Source of the DNA: Aphelenchoides besseyi
Taxonomy: Eukaryota; Nematoda; Chromadorea; Rhabditida; Aphelenchoididae
Reading direction: 5' to 3'
Assembly: GCA_024699855.1 (NCBI GenBank)
Contig: JAMPIQ010000001.1
Coordinates: 9,920,001-9,984,000, forward strand
DNA: 64,000 nucleotides
Positions 1-11,450 of this stretch are shown here, piece after piece. Every line of letters starts with the position of its first letter. Position 1 is the stretch's first letter. The notes below the pieces were generated by a model. The model saw only the letters and a list, made by a program, of their open reading frames with translations. It was not told the origin of the DNA and did no database searches. Both the position numbers and the translations under genes were made by a program.

Positions 1-1392
1 CAGTCAAGAGTCTCGATCGTGAAAAGTGCCACGAATGAGGACAAAGAGTGGGATCCCGAACTCATCGGTTGTCCGCACATGTGAAAACCCTAAGAGATAA
101 GTGCGATGACAAACTTTATACTCGTGAATCAAAACACTTGAAACCGTTCGACCATGCAAATCAAATGAAATCAACTTGTTACTGTCTAAGACAAATATAA
201 TAACCAAAAAGCAAGTATTGTGGAGCCAGCAATGTCCTTTTTGCATGTTAGTATCCAAAAATAGGCCTTTGAAATATGTTTTGTAATCTTTGGGCTACAC
301 ACGATTAAATCAACGATCATCTCCGATTTTATTCAAAGTTCTTGTAACAACCAAGAGATCAGAAACTAAATTCTTCATGCAGAAGACTACAAATTTGCTT
401 TCAAACTGCTGACCATAAGCGTAAAGTGAATTTGTGTTTGACATCTGATTTTACAGTAGTCCAATAAAAATAGATTCTTATGCTTGTAACAAAAACTAGT
501 TCGCATATTAATACGAAAATTATAGCCGAGTACAATCGAGACAACGTTCTTGTGATTAACACAAAGCAGAGTGAGAGCATTCAATCAACTAAAATGCAAT
601 GTTACGTTCTTGGTATTGAATTCAACTTCCCGGAGTGAACTTAAGTATACGGTTGATATGCGTTTGTCTGAATTCTCTTCAAAGTACGCGCTGTGACGTT
701 CAATTTCCGGTCGCCAATTTCACGAGTGTACGATACCATTATAGTCGATTGCATTTAGTTTTGTACTTACGTAAATTAGCAAACAGTTTTGTCTGGACGC
801 GTGATTAGTTTCGGAGTCTGCGAACAATATGTAGGGACCTTAAACTTTAAAGTGTTTTTTTAGGTTTCAAGATCACGAGAGAACTTTTAATTAACGTTTT
901 TGGATTTCAGCTTTGGAGCTTACGTAGAAACAAACAAGAGCTTCTGTTCCTTTCAACCGAATCTTTGCGTGAACTGAACGACAAAACCAAAAAAGTTGCA
1001 TCGTAATAGCATCGATGTTTGTTTCTTTGAAGAAGCTGACTTCCAAATTCCTTGACGAATTTCAATTTAACTTCCAAATCAATCGCACGCTAAGAAGTAA
1101 ACTATCTTTTTATTAGTATTTGGGTTGGGGATGTCATCGGGCTGAGATCTCGAAAACGGTTCGGTAGATTTTGTTGATTTTTGGCTTCAAATGATCAGCG
1201 TGAAGAGTTATTCAAGGCAAACGCAAATTTGCCCATAGAAAAATTCGAATTTTTGAGATACAAAATGGCGGCTTTTTAGCGAGCACGCTTTGAGATGCGA
1301 CTCGCGTTCGATTTAAGCGCTGAGCGAGCGAGCGAGCGAAAGCGTAGGCGAATGTAGCCGAGCGGCATTGCGGTTGATTTGCGGTGCGTTGA
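1..1392. other. No gene recognised; left-edge intergenic sequence
   Basis: No open frame here carries a recognisable motif, and the longest minus-strand frame (positions 4-258, 84 codons) looks like chance. Up to about 1,120 the sequence is AT-rich. From about 1,260 to 1,410 it becomes GC-richer with short GAGC/GCGA repeats leading directly into the helicase fragment, so part of it may belong to the same degenerate mobile element. Confidence 0.5.
1322..1337. repeat. (GAGC)4 microsatellite
   Basis: Four perfect GAGC units in a row, with further partial GAGCG copies up to about 1,400. It is short and its only visible context is the 5' flank of the broken helicase fragment. Confidence 0.8.
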
Positions 1393-2214
1393 GCGAGAGT
1401 TCGGTTCCGCTTTGCTCAATGGATCTTGAAAGTCGGGAACGGCGAATTAGAGGTTGATGAAAACGAGTACATTGAAGTTCCTGAAAAGATCATTGCGAAA
1501 AAAGATTTGATTGAAGAAACGTTTGGCGAGTACATTCGAAATGACGATTTGATTGGAATGTCAAACAGAGTTATTCTGACCACGACAAATGAACGAGCAC
1601 ACGAAATCAATAACGTAATTGTTGATATGATCAAAGACACAAACATGCAAATATATTACAGCGTTGATAAAGTAGATAAAAATGAGCCAGAAGGTTACAT
1701 CGAATATCCGCCAGAGTTTTTGCATTCGATTACTGAATCGCGATTGCCGCCGCATGAATTTAAGTTAAAGAAAAATTGTCCAGTAATGCTCAAGAGAAAT
1801 TTGAATCCTGCCGCCGGCTTATGCAATGGAACACGATTGAGAGTCAAAACAATGCACAAACGAATATGGGAATGCGAATTCATGTTCGGACCGAGAGCTG
1901 GAGAACAAGTATTGATACCGCGAATTACTGTGACAAGCGCAAAAGGTGGTTTGCCGTTCACTTTGTATAGGAAGCAATTTCCGGTACAGTTGTGTTTTGG
2001 CATAACCATTAACAAGAGCCAAGGGCAGACGATTGATTTTGTTTGATTAGATTTCGAGAAACCAGTATTCGCCCACGGAATGACTTATGTTGCGTTATCA
2101 AGAGTTCGAAGTTGGGATAGCGTTAGAATTGTGACTGAAGCAGAACGTGGAAATATGACTAAGAACATCGTTTGGGAAGAAGTTTTAATAAAAAGAGATG
2201 AAGTAATTGAATAA
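1393..2214 (+). pseudogene. PIF1/Helitron-type helicase, C-terminal fragment with an in-frame stop
   Basis: The frame reads F-A-Q-W-I-L-K-V-G-N-G at 1411-1443, the usual phrase preceding the second RecA-like domain of PIF1-like helicases in Helitron transposons. Later come L-N-P-A-A-G-L-C-N-G-T-R-L, I-N-K-S-Q-G-Q-T and, near the end, T-Y-V-A-L-S-R-V (motif VI). These helicases unwind DNA for rolling-circle transposition. The Walker A half, the Rep domain and any start codon are missing: a TGA at 1390-1392 bounds the frame on the left. A second TGA at 2044-2046 sits between the Q-T-I-D-F-V and L-D-F-E-K-P segments, after which the same frame continues for 55 codons to a TAA at 2212-2214. I read this as a 5'-truncated, inactivated transposon remnant. 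A cellular PIF1 gene is unlikely because the ATPase domain is absent. Confidence 0.85.
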
Positions 2215-3431
2215 ACAGAAAACGAAAATTGATATCGCGATTATTCCAAGATTGTGTCGAGATTGATAAAACGAATTGTTATCAAGATTGTTAGATAGCA
2301 AAGAAAATACAAAGCGAACATAAAGAACAAATAAATGAGTGTCTGGTAATCCGGCAGAATTAAATGGCACCTTCACAATCTGTGCGTTTTTTGAATCACA
2401 CATATTCAACTTGATGCCAATGATTTGAGTTTTTTGTCACTCAGTTACATCTAAATCAATAAGCTGATTTTTTTCGATGCAACGAGAATTTCATGTTTGG
2501 TAGGTTGTTATGAGTAAAATCTTTCTAACCTTTATCTTTCAAATTCTTCATTCTGCCAATTCAATCAACTTGCCGATTGCGGATCCGTTCTTTCAACTTT
2601 GCGGACTGGAAATAACGCCATAAAAGCACATTTGTTTTTGTAAGTTTTTCAGTTTTGTTTATTGTTTAAACTCGATGTTTTCAGATGTCGCTTTCTTCCT
2701 AATGCCACGAATTGTATAGGATGATCCTTAAAGTTTGTATGAGGTTGGTTGTTTCGTCATGACACTAATGATTTTTGTATTTAGAACTTTGCATTTAAAC
2801 TGTTCGACCCAACTTTCTGTCTCATGAAAAAATCCACATACTGTTCAATGAATCTTCTTGGAACTCAACCTTATTGGTTCTTCATCTGCATAATCGATCA
2901 ATCTTTTTCCTTCTTTATTCGTTTCTTCTCTTTGTATTTCTTATGTTTTGTTGTAATAGTTTTGAATTATATAAACAGATCAATAATTATGGTTTTTGCT
3001 TTTTTGATTATAGAAACAAAATAACCGATAGACAAGCGAACAGGACGGAAAATAGTTGGAAAGCTCACAAAGGTAGTAAGGACCCCAGCAAACTAACAGT
3101 AAAACTGTTGCCGTGAGATCTAACTTTGTTGCCTGAAAACAAAAACATTAAACGATATCAAAGTAACTTGACTTACTAAACGCAACAAATGTATAGACGC
3201 TAAGTTCGTTTGCTCCAACCGGTTGGATCGATGGTTATGGTAACTTGCGATGTTGCAACGTTTTGTTGAAGTCAAAAGTTTAATGTTGAATGAACTCAAA
3301 GGTTTTCAGAACTAAGATTTACATTGCAAGTCGTTCCATTCACTCAAATCGTTTGGATTAGTGCGGATGAGTGGTAAGAGGGATCAAACAGAAAGAATCG
3401 CAAATTTCGTTCACTTGGAATGTAAATCGAA
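2215..3431. other. Intergenic, no gene recognised
   Basis: AT-rich sequence between the helicase remnant and the collagen gene. An open frame at 2,874-3,116 (+) codes for a Phe/Leu-rich start and a Lys-rich end but has no recognisable motif, and I do not call it. The last few hundred bases presumably hold the collagen promoter; no TATA box is evident. Confidence 0.5.
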
Positions 3432-5005
3432 ATGCTGACTGCGCGTATCGAACGGACGATTTTCTACAGTGGATGTGGATTTTCGTTGGTTACAATCGTT
3501 TCACTGATATGGTTTGTTTATAGTTGACTATGTACATAATTTGTTCCTAGGTTCGTTCCATCGTATATGCAACATTTGAACGACATCGATTCGTATATTC
3601 GAACACAAAGTTTGGAGTTCAAAAAACTCGAATCGAATACATGGACTTTGTTGCGTGAATTGAAGCAGGAAAAACGATCAAAACGCCAAGAAAATCAAAG
3701 TCCAATTTATGGTGACAGTCGATACTCTCCGGAGCCGGACAACGACGATGAGAATGGAAATGAGTTTACTGAAGATCAATTACAACCACGACCACTCCTA
3801 ATTCACGTACCAACACCAAGTGAATCATTTGGTGGACCATCCGAGGCGTGGATTGAAGGCAGTAGATGCAGATGTCAAGCGAACTACGATCAATGTCCTC
3901 CAGGTAATCACTCGAATTGTCGTGACTATTCGTTCACCCATTCAGGTCCTCGTGGAAGAAGAGGTGCGCCGGTAAGTTTTTGATTAAAATTAAAAGTAAC
4001 TGCCATTTTAGGGTCTTGATGGATTACATGGGTGGGAAAAGAAGAGTTTAAATATTAGAACGTATGTTTAAGATCTCGTGGAGCTGATGGAGCCAGAGGT
4101 GCTAACGGACGAGTTCCACCTGAATTTTACGCAATTTTCCCCGGTTGTCGAGTTAATTGACTTGTAGTTCTTGAGTTGATTTGAAGTTGTAGGTGTGTCC
4201 AAACGGAAAGAAAGGAGAACGCGGTTTGATTGGACCAAAAGGTCCACAGGCAAGTTTATTCCCGATAATTCATGTCATTAATCTGCGTAGGGTCGAAGCG
4301 GTATGGTTGGAATGAAAGGAGCTGAAGGCAAGAAAGGCAAGTTTATTTTACATTGTATATTCTTGGAATTTGATCAAGTAGCTAAGATCGAAGCGTTGTT
4401 GTTCTAATAAGCGATAAAAGGACACTACCTTAAAAGTAAATGAGTGAAGTAAAAAACGATGTTCTAGGCGCTCGAGGACCGATCGGTTTAGTCGGATCAA
4501 TTGGGATTCAAGGTCGGCAAGGATTTTTGGGTCTTCAAGGTGAACCGGGATTGGACGCAGTTCGAAATGTCAAAGGTTAGTTGCGAAAGAGATACTAACA
4601 ATTTTCTTGATTTAAGGACCTCCAGGCGAAAAAGGAAGAGGTTAGGTCGTGCATTGGACGTTAATTGTTGTTGGTTTTAGTTGGTGAGCCAGGATTAAAA
4701 GGATCGGTTGGCTTGCCGGGAGTTGAAGGTCAAAAAGGTGCTCAAGGATCAATTGGACGAGTAAATAACGACCCATCATTTAAGAAATAGTAATTCGAGA
4801 TGTTTTAGCCCGGATTACGTGGAAGACAAGGAGTTTCGGGAGTTCCAGGCAATTATTCAACGATATTAAAGAGAACCACTTAAATGTTTTAGGTTTTCCT
4901 GGAGTCAACGGTGAAGTCGGGTCGACGGGCCCGGACGCTATGTACTGTCCGTGCGTTCAACGTCGAGTAATTCAAGTCGAAAGCAATAGCGACTATAAAC
5001 ATTGA
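3432..5005 (+). CDS. Nematode cuticle collagen
   Basis: Extracellular matrix collagen secreted by the hypodermis to build the cuticle. Exon 1 (3432-3511) encodes a short basic start and a hydrophobic helix (F-S-L-V-T-I-V-S-L-I-W), which with exon 2 forms the nematode cuticle collagen N-terminal domain. A dibasic R-S-K-R motif resembles the processing site that frees the mature chain from its membrane anchor. A Cys-rich segment (C-R-C-Q ... C-P-P-G) precedes Gly-X-Y blocks interrupted by C-R-V-C-P-N-G, with further triplets to a short tail containing C-P-C and a TGA at 5003-5005. The intron at 3512-3550 is 39 nt, and at least eight more small introns cut the helix at or near Gly codons, many more than typical cuticle collagen genes of Caenorhabditis carry. 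The poly(A) signal AATAAA is at 5027-5032. The family is certain; which collagen it is cannot be told, and some middle exon edges are approximate. Confidence 0.9.
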
Positions 5006-5208
5006 TCTGTTTAACGTAACGATCTTAATAAACTTATTTTGTAGGCCGATCAAAAAGGTGCGCATTTATTTATAGCATCGATTTGTTAATAACAGAAGTA
5101 CAACAATTTAGTAGGTGGTGCAGGACGTTTTGGGCATTTCCAGCCTTTTTGCACCGACTTTCAGCTTTGGATTCGGTTGTCTAGAACTGACATATGTTGA
5201 AGAAGAAC

Positions 5209-5512
5209 TTATTTTTCATCATCGTCCAAATTACGTTTCAAAATGGGAAAGTTCGAAGGCATTGAAAGTCTACAGAAAGAATTCTAGCAGAGAAAAAAGG
5301 TACTCACTGTGAATCGTACAGTTACCGTTTACTATTTGTGTTTTATCGTCCCAATCAGCTATCGTTCTTTTTCTTATTTTACTTACAGTATTCGCAGTTC
5401 CGGTACTTAAACTGCTTATACCGCACATTTCGTTTTGCAAGCTTTCAGTTGGCGTTTCACTATCAACATAATCTATGTGTTGTCTTTCGTTTTGTTTTAC
5501 GTTAATTGACAT
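5209..5512 (-). CDS. Possible small acidic protein, unrecognised
   Basis: Tentative gene convergent with the collagen. The ATG at 5512-5510 opens a Ser/Thr/Glu-rich frame (S-E-T-P-T-E-S-L-Q) to about 5,308. A GTGAGT donor and a TAG acceptor would remove 24 nt (5307-5284) and continue in frame through P-I-L-K-R-N to D-D-D-E-K and a TAA at 5211-5209. A minus-strand AATAAA (TTTATT on the plus strand) lies near 5,066. No domain is recognised. The very short intron is a warning sign, so this could be chance coding potential. Confidence 0.3.
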
Positions 5513-6322
5513 CAGACATTGAATCCAATCATTTTAAGAACTCTAGTCAACAACTTGAAATGGAAATTGAATTTTCAAGCAAACCAAGTTATTGAATAGT
5601 TCTCGATTGAAGTCAACTTCCCAGTCTCAGTTTTGTTTATTCAACCAACAGGTGTTGATCTCTCCCCTCCACGCCAAGGGGCACCGTTTGACAAGTTGAC
5701 GGAAGTCGCCAATTGAAATGAAGATCTGCATTGTGTGGGATTTCGGCTCCAACCTGATGGTGAAGATGCGCAGAAACTAAAATTAGAGACGTCGACTGGA
5801 CCCACGAACAAGAAATCTGCGAAAAACAGTCCCGATCGAATTTTCGGACTCGCGCATTTCGTTGAGATTCGAAAGTGAAAAAACTTCGACGCACTTCTTC
5901 CGCCTCAACAAACTTATTTTCGCGCGGATCTTCGAGGCGGAAATCCAAAACTTCTTAAGAACAAACACAATCTTGACGAAGTCCTCGAGTGTTTGTTGGC
6001 GGATGTTTTAAAGTTGAGTGCTGACCCACGTAACGTTTCTGCATCAACGGAGTCGTTTGATGCCAACTGTGCTTGTTTACAGACTTTTCTCCACGGAAAC
6101 TATCTCACGTCAACGGTCGTTCGGGTTGTTGGGAACGATTTAAATGACCGTGAAGATCGCAATCATCCGATTAAACACGCGAATTTGACGAAAAGCCGAT
6201 TGTTTGTTTTAGTTTCGCGGATCCGATTAGTCTCAACGGCTACAAATTCCGAACAAATATAAATCGTTTAATTCTGATTGCGGTTCTTTTCGTTGAGTAA
6301 TCTTGAAGGTTTCATCGTTGAA
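5513..6322. other. Intergenic; short open frames only
   Basis: Open frames of 60-103 codons on both strands (for example 5,637-5,948 minus and 5,993-6,262 plus) show no motif, signal peptide or convincing splice pattern. The region presumably contains the promoter of the chitin-binding/LDLa gene. Confidence 0.45.
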
Positions 6323-8740
6323 ATGATTGCCGGAGCACTCGACGTGGTCCTTCCACTGCTGCTCACGTTTTTGCCTTCCAATTCGCTGGCATCCAAGATT
6401 CCCGCTGCATTTCATCAGTATGCCGCACAATCTGCTTCTTACGATGTTCAGGTAGAATTAACGCGACTCGACTAATTCAATGTGTTTAGAATCCTTATTC
6501 GTATCCTGTTCGCAATTCCAACGTTGCTCCTTGTCAATTGTCGTCAATGATCGACAATCGAACAAGTTTGGTACGTTGACTACGAGAATACAAGTAACCA
6601 GTGGTCATTTAGCCATTAGCTCAAGCAGACTCTTCAGTTAGCTTGCAAATTCCACCACAAAACGTTCCATCAGCTTCGATCTCTTATGTTCCAATTCAAG
6701 TTGCAAACGTCGATCCGGCTCTTCCAACGCCTTCCGGTCAACAATCTACGGTCTTAAGACAACAACCAACCGTTCCCTTAGTGCCCACGGCTTCATTGCA
6801 AAACGGTCCTCGACCAAATGGGCACATGGCGGCAATCGCTGCAGCAAACTTACAGCAACCAGCCCCACCAATCAATCAACAACAATTAATGGCACGACAA
6901 CAAGCAGCAGCGGCTCAATTTGCAGCCCAACAACTGGCTTCTACTCCAACAGTCAACGGAATTTCCCAACAATACATCCCACCAAATGACGCTCAATTGA
7001 CTGGTCAAGTAAATTTCCGTCGCTTATTTAAATTGATTTCACTCTTTTAGACGATACTAAATAGCCCACTAATGACAACACAATCAGCAATTCCTTCTGC
7101 AGTTGTTTCGGCTCCAAAAAATCCGCCTTATCCAACTTACGAATCTGATGCTCAAGTCGAATTTCAACGTCAACAACAACAAATGATGTTGGAAGCACAG
7201 CAACGGGCTTTGACGGATGCTCAACGTAAAACTCAACCATTGTGGCAGTCGAATGTTCCACTTTACACTCAAAATCTTCCAGCGGGTACCGGATCCTCAA
7301 CGAGTGCAACAATGAGCACAAAATCCGATCAAACTACTGCTTCAACTCCAATGACTCCCATCGATACTAACGCTCTATCTCAGCTGAATGCTCAACAGTT
7401 GGAAGAATACGCGAGTCGACTTCGCAGTCAAATCGCCCAAGAAAAAACAAAACAAATTCAACCCGAACCTCAACTTCTCTCAAATTATTTACCTCAACAA
7501 TCGCGTTTGCCCAACGAAATTCGTGGTCGAATAAACGGAGCGCCACCATCCGCCAACTCTCAGGCCCAGTTAGTCGCAATGCCATCTGCTGTCTTGAATT
7601 CTGCACCAGCAGTCGAAAAGCCAGCAGCTTTGCCTTCTGCGGCTGTTGAATCGAATTTGAATCGAAGGTTGGTTGGAATCTGAAACGATCAACATTGTTT
7701 TAGTGTTCAAATTCCACTTCAAACGGTCGATTCCACATTTCCACAGCAAAGTGAGTTTGTTGCGCAACAAATTTTGCCGTCTGGAATGTCGACCGTCCCA
7801 TCAAAACTCACTCATGAAATCAACTACTGTGATAAACGTCAATTCGACGACGAGAAATTGGCCGCTGAACATTTGAAACGTGCCGATTACTTCATCTACA
7901 ATACGAGTTGTTCGGGAACTTTCTTTCAATGCGCAATCGGTCAAACGTTCGTTTTGAAATGTCCGTCAGTTGATGGTCAGGCATTTGATCCGGCGATTTC
8001 TTCTTGTAATTTCAAGAACTCAGTTCGCTTTTGCCCCGAATACGATCACGTCTTGCATTGCAGTAAGTTGGCGACTTAATTGTCGGTATTAGATCGATTC
8101 AGCAATTCGAGAGACTTGTGATCCACGCGGTCAATTTGCCTGTTGCGAATCCCAGCAATGTATCGACTACTCGGAGCGCTGCAATGGACATCGTGAGTGC
8201 ATTGCTGGCGAAGATGAAACGAATTGTCGTAAGTTCGTAGGTTCAACACAAAGTCACTGGTCGATTGCAGCGTCTTGTGCTCGTAATGAGTTTGCTTGTG
8301 TCAAGTCGGGTACGTGTATTCCGGCAGACTTGAGATGCAACGGCAAAGTGGATGATTGTGCCGATGGAAGCAATTTGGATGAAATTGGTTGCAGCAAAAA
8401 CGAAAGTATGTTTGAAGACCTGTAGATCAAATGTTTCGTTTAGCATGTTGGGGCAAATTTGCGTGTGATAGTGCAGAGTCGATAATAAAAACTGGACACA
8501 CGACCTGTATTGACATCTCAAAACGCTGTGACAGCGTGGTCGATTGTCCATCTGAAGAAGACGAACTGAACTGCCAACAAAGCGACGATTCTGACCGATA
8601 TTTGTCCTGTGAAAACCAGAAACAATCCATTCGAAAAGAGCAATGGTGTGATGGAAAGGTAAAGAGAGCAAGTGGAAGCAGTTAATCTTCGGTTTTAGGC
8701 TCAATGCTTAGACGGATCAGACGAAAAGTATTGTTTCTAA
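6323..8740 (+). CDS. Secreted chitin-binding and LDL-receptor class A repeat protein
   Basis: The start at 6323 gives a signal peptide of about 23 residues (V-V-L-P-L-L-L-T-F-L). Then comes a long Gln/Pro/Ala-rich linker of about 400 residues (Q-Q-Q-L-M-A-R-Q-Q runs), predicted disordered. Exon 5 (about 7,703-8,061) carries a six-cysteine peritrophin-A/CBM14-like chitin-binding module (N-Y-C-D ... F-F-Q-C ... C-P-E-Y). Exons 6 to 9 encode LDLa modules ending in the usual acidic clusters: G-E-D-E-T-N-C, D-G-S-N-L-D-E, S-E-E-D-E-L-N-C and D-G-S-D-E-K-Y-C. The fourth lacks its first half and ends the protein with a TAA at 8738-8740. Total is about 700 residues over nine exons, all with GT..AG introns of roughly 40 nt. 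CBM14 plus LDLa occurs in arthropod and nematode chitin-deacetylase-like proteins, but no deacetylase domain follows here. Inference: a cuticle or eggshell matrix protein binding chitin. Confidence 0.85.
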
Positions 8741-9221
8741 ACTTACCAGCAATGTTGTTTGTAAATAATTGCATTTGTATTTATTAAACGCAAGAGATTG
8801 TTCAGAAACTTGAAGTTGTTTGTTCGTCGATTAACATTCAATTCGAAGTATTAGATCAGAAAACGGAAAACTCGAGAGGAATTGGATAATTGAGTTCGTA
8901 GTCCCAAGTTAATTGTGGATTACAAGATTAATTCAAATCTTAAGCAAACAAATTTGGTCTTCGAAACGTGAACAGCAGTGTAAATGACGTGTTGTAATAG
9001 TTTGTTTTAGCGACGCCATAAAATTATGCAATCGGACTGCGCAGCCTTCGATCGCACGAGCGATTATCAACGTGATAGAGTGCTGTCTGCTCAATCGGCG
9101 GTAACACTGTCAACGAAAACCTAAACGGGCGGTTGGTTTGTTTTCGACCAAACGGCGACGATCACAATCAGTTCGTTTTTGCTGCAAATTCCGTCTGTTA
9201 CTTTGAAGGTTTCAGTCAGAA
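8741..9221. other. Intergenic between the LDLa gene and ALDH8A1
   Basis: No coding potential seen. It probably holds the 3' UTR of the upstream gene and the promoter of the dehydrogenase. Its second half (about 9,000-9,180) is less AT-rich, with several CG dinucleotides. Confidence 0.5.
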
Positions 9222-11064
9222 ATGCGCTCTACCGAAGCTGTTTTAAAGTATCTTCTAGAGGATTCCTCACCAGTGGCTAAGAACTACATTAATGGCCAAT
9301 TTGAGAACCCGAAAGATGGCAAGTGGTTGGACAGCGAAGAGCCGGCGACTGGAAAAACGTGGTTGAAAGTTGCTGATTCGGACGAAACGGACGTCGATGA
9401 TGCCGTTGCAGCAGCTCATTTAGCATTCAAAAGGTAAACTGAATTCTCGTCTGGCTATTCCTTTGTTTTAAGTTGGTCAGAAACTTCCACTGACTATCGA
9501 GCTGCGCTGTTGAATAAAGTTGCCGATATCGTTGAAAAGAACTTGGACGCGTTTGCTCAGTTGGAATCAAAAGATCAAGGCAAAACCGTCCAAATGGCTC
9601 GGTATCCAAGTTTATAATTTAGGTTCAAATGTTTTTATTGCAGTCAAATTGAAATCCCGCGATGCATTAAAAACTTTCGTACATTCGCGGCCGCAATCCA
9701 ATGTCACACAAACCCGTTAGTTTCTGGTTTATTCGCTTCCACTCATTGGTTTTAGTTCATCGTTTTTGGAACAACCAATTCGTGCCTTGAGTTATGTTAA
9801 ACAGGATCCAGTTGGGGTTTCTGTTCTGATCTGCCCTTGGAATCTGCCTCTCTATCTTGTAAGTATTCTGATTGCCGTATTTTGAGTCCATTCCAACAGT
9901 TGAGCTTCAAATTGGCCCCGGCGTTAGCTTGCGGAAACACAGTTGTTTGTAAGCCCAGCGAAATGACCTCGGCTACAGCATACGCTTTGATGCACGCTTT
10001 TGTTGAAGCAGGTAAAGGAACGGCCATATTAAATCCAATTTGTTTTTTTGGGATTTCCATCTGGAGTTGTTAATATGGTTCTTGGAACGGGACCACGAGT
10101 TGGCGAACGAATGTGCAATCACAAAGATGTAAGTTTAGATTTCCTTCTATCAACTTGTTTTTAGGTGAATTTGATCTCCTTTACTGGTTCAACATCCGTA
10201 GGTCGACATATCGCTGCATTGGCGGCTCCAGCGCATAAGAAATTGTCGTTGGAATTGGGCGGAAAAAACGCATCGGTTGTTTTCGACGATGTTGTTCTTG
10301 ATGACGTGATTCCAACAATTGTTCGATCGTGTTTTGCCAATCAAGGAGAAATCTGCTTGTGCACAAGTCGTCTTTATGTTCAGAACACAATCTACGAATC
10401 TTTTCTTCAAAGACTTGTATTGGAGACGAAAAAGGTAAACTGAGTAGAAGTTTTCTAGCAATCAATTCTTAGATCAAAGTCGGTGATCCGAACGATGCAG
10501 ACACCTACTATGGAGCATTGATTAGTCGTGTTCATTACGATAAGGTGAACAGTTATATTGAATACGCCAAAAAAAAAGGATATAAGATTTATTGCGGTGG
10601 TCCGTTGAAATTAGAGGGTCGTTTAGAAGAAGTGAGTTCAATCATCATTACGGCAAATGATCAGATTTCAGGGCCATTTCATCGCGCCAACAATCATCGG
10701 CGATGTTCCTCACAACTCGAAACTTTTCCACGAAGAGATTTTCGGACCAGTCGTTGCAATCACTCGTTTCGACACCGCCGCTGAAGCCGTTGAATTGGCG
10801 AACTCGGTTGAGTACGGACTGTCAGCAAGTGTTTGGTCACGTTGCGCTGATAATCTAATGATCGTTGCAAATAAACTTCGAGTCGGCACTGTTTGGTGTA
10901 ACTGTTGGTTGGTCCGAGATCTTCGTATGCCATTCGGAGGCACCAAACAATCAGGAACAGGTCGGGAAGGTACCGAGGACTCTATTCACTTCTTCACCGA
11001 ACAGAAAACCGTTTGCTTGAAGTTCCCACACGAACAACCGCTTGTGCTAAACGGTCATACATGA
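9222..11064 (+). CDS. Aldehyde dehydrogenase, ALDH8A1 type (2-aminomuconate semialdehyde dehydrogenase-like)
   Basis: Nine exons join to 508 codons. The segments W-S-E-T-S ... E-S-K-D-Q-G-K-T, C-P-W-N-L-P-L and the C-terminal N-C-W-L-V-R-D-L-R-M-P-F-G-G match the ALDH8A1 subfamily, which oxidises 2-aminomuconic semialdehyde in the kynurenine branch of tryptophan breakdown and can also use retinal. The NAD-binding F-T-G-S, the general-base Glu in L-E-L-G-G-K and the catalytic Cys region N-Q-G-E-I-C are all present. No targeting signal is seen, so a cytosolic enzyme is likely. Exons are 9222-9433, 9473-9601, 9644-9715, 9756-9858, 9900-10011, 10052-10128, 10165-10434, 10473-10631 and 10672-11064. 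The intron at 10012-10051 ends in GG, not AG, if the conserved G-F-P-S-G is to be kept. The C-terminus has a short extra tail. Poly(A) signal at 11080-11085. Confidence 0.93.
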
Positions 11065-11129
11065 ACTTCCAATTCTCATAATAAAACATGACTATCTTCA
11101 ATGTTTTTATTGGACATCAATAAAAGATT

Positions 11130-11450
11130 TTAATGCCTTGTTGTAGTTTGAATGCTCACGGTACGTGGAGAAGACCACAAACACGAGCAAAGACACTGTT
11201 CGACATCGTACAAACGTCCGGACTTCTGTTTTTCCACAACCAAAGCTCCACGCTCCAGACAACTGAATTCACAACACGCGTCCGTGCAACAACGTTGATA
11301 TTCCGAGTCCACTTCTTCGCCGTGTTGCAGCAGCAAACTCTCTAAAATGAAATCAAAGAAGTTGAGAGTGTGAATGAAGAACTCACGTGAATTGGCGAGA
11401 ATAATATTCGAAATCGTCCAGAAGATTGTAAGCGTAACCCAAATCGACAT
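11130..11450 (-). CDS. Small secreted cysteine-rich protein, unrecognised
   Basis: Two exons (11450-11387 and 11341-11130) with a 45-nt GT..AG intron encode 91 residues. The ATG at 11450 gives a clear signal peptide (S-I-W-V-T-L-T-I-F-W-T-I). The mature part has eight cysteines in the order C-C-x3-C-C-x3-C, then nineteen residues, then C-x-C-x-C, and a Ser/Thr/Arg tail. The CC-x3-C start recalls insulin A chains, but spacing and length do not fit insulin well, so I do not name the family. A competing frame over exon 1 (11,383-11,583) cannot be joined in phase to exon 2. The gene is convergent with ALDH8A1; their stops are only 65 nt apart. Confidence 0.6.
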   Translation of the reverse strand: MSIWVTLTIFWTISNIILANSREFFIHTLNFFDFILESLLLQHGEEVDSEYQRCCTDACCEFSCLERGALVVEKQKSGRLYDVEQCLCSCLWSSPRTVSIQTTTRH

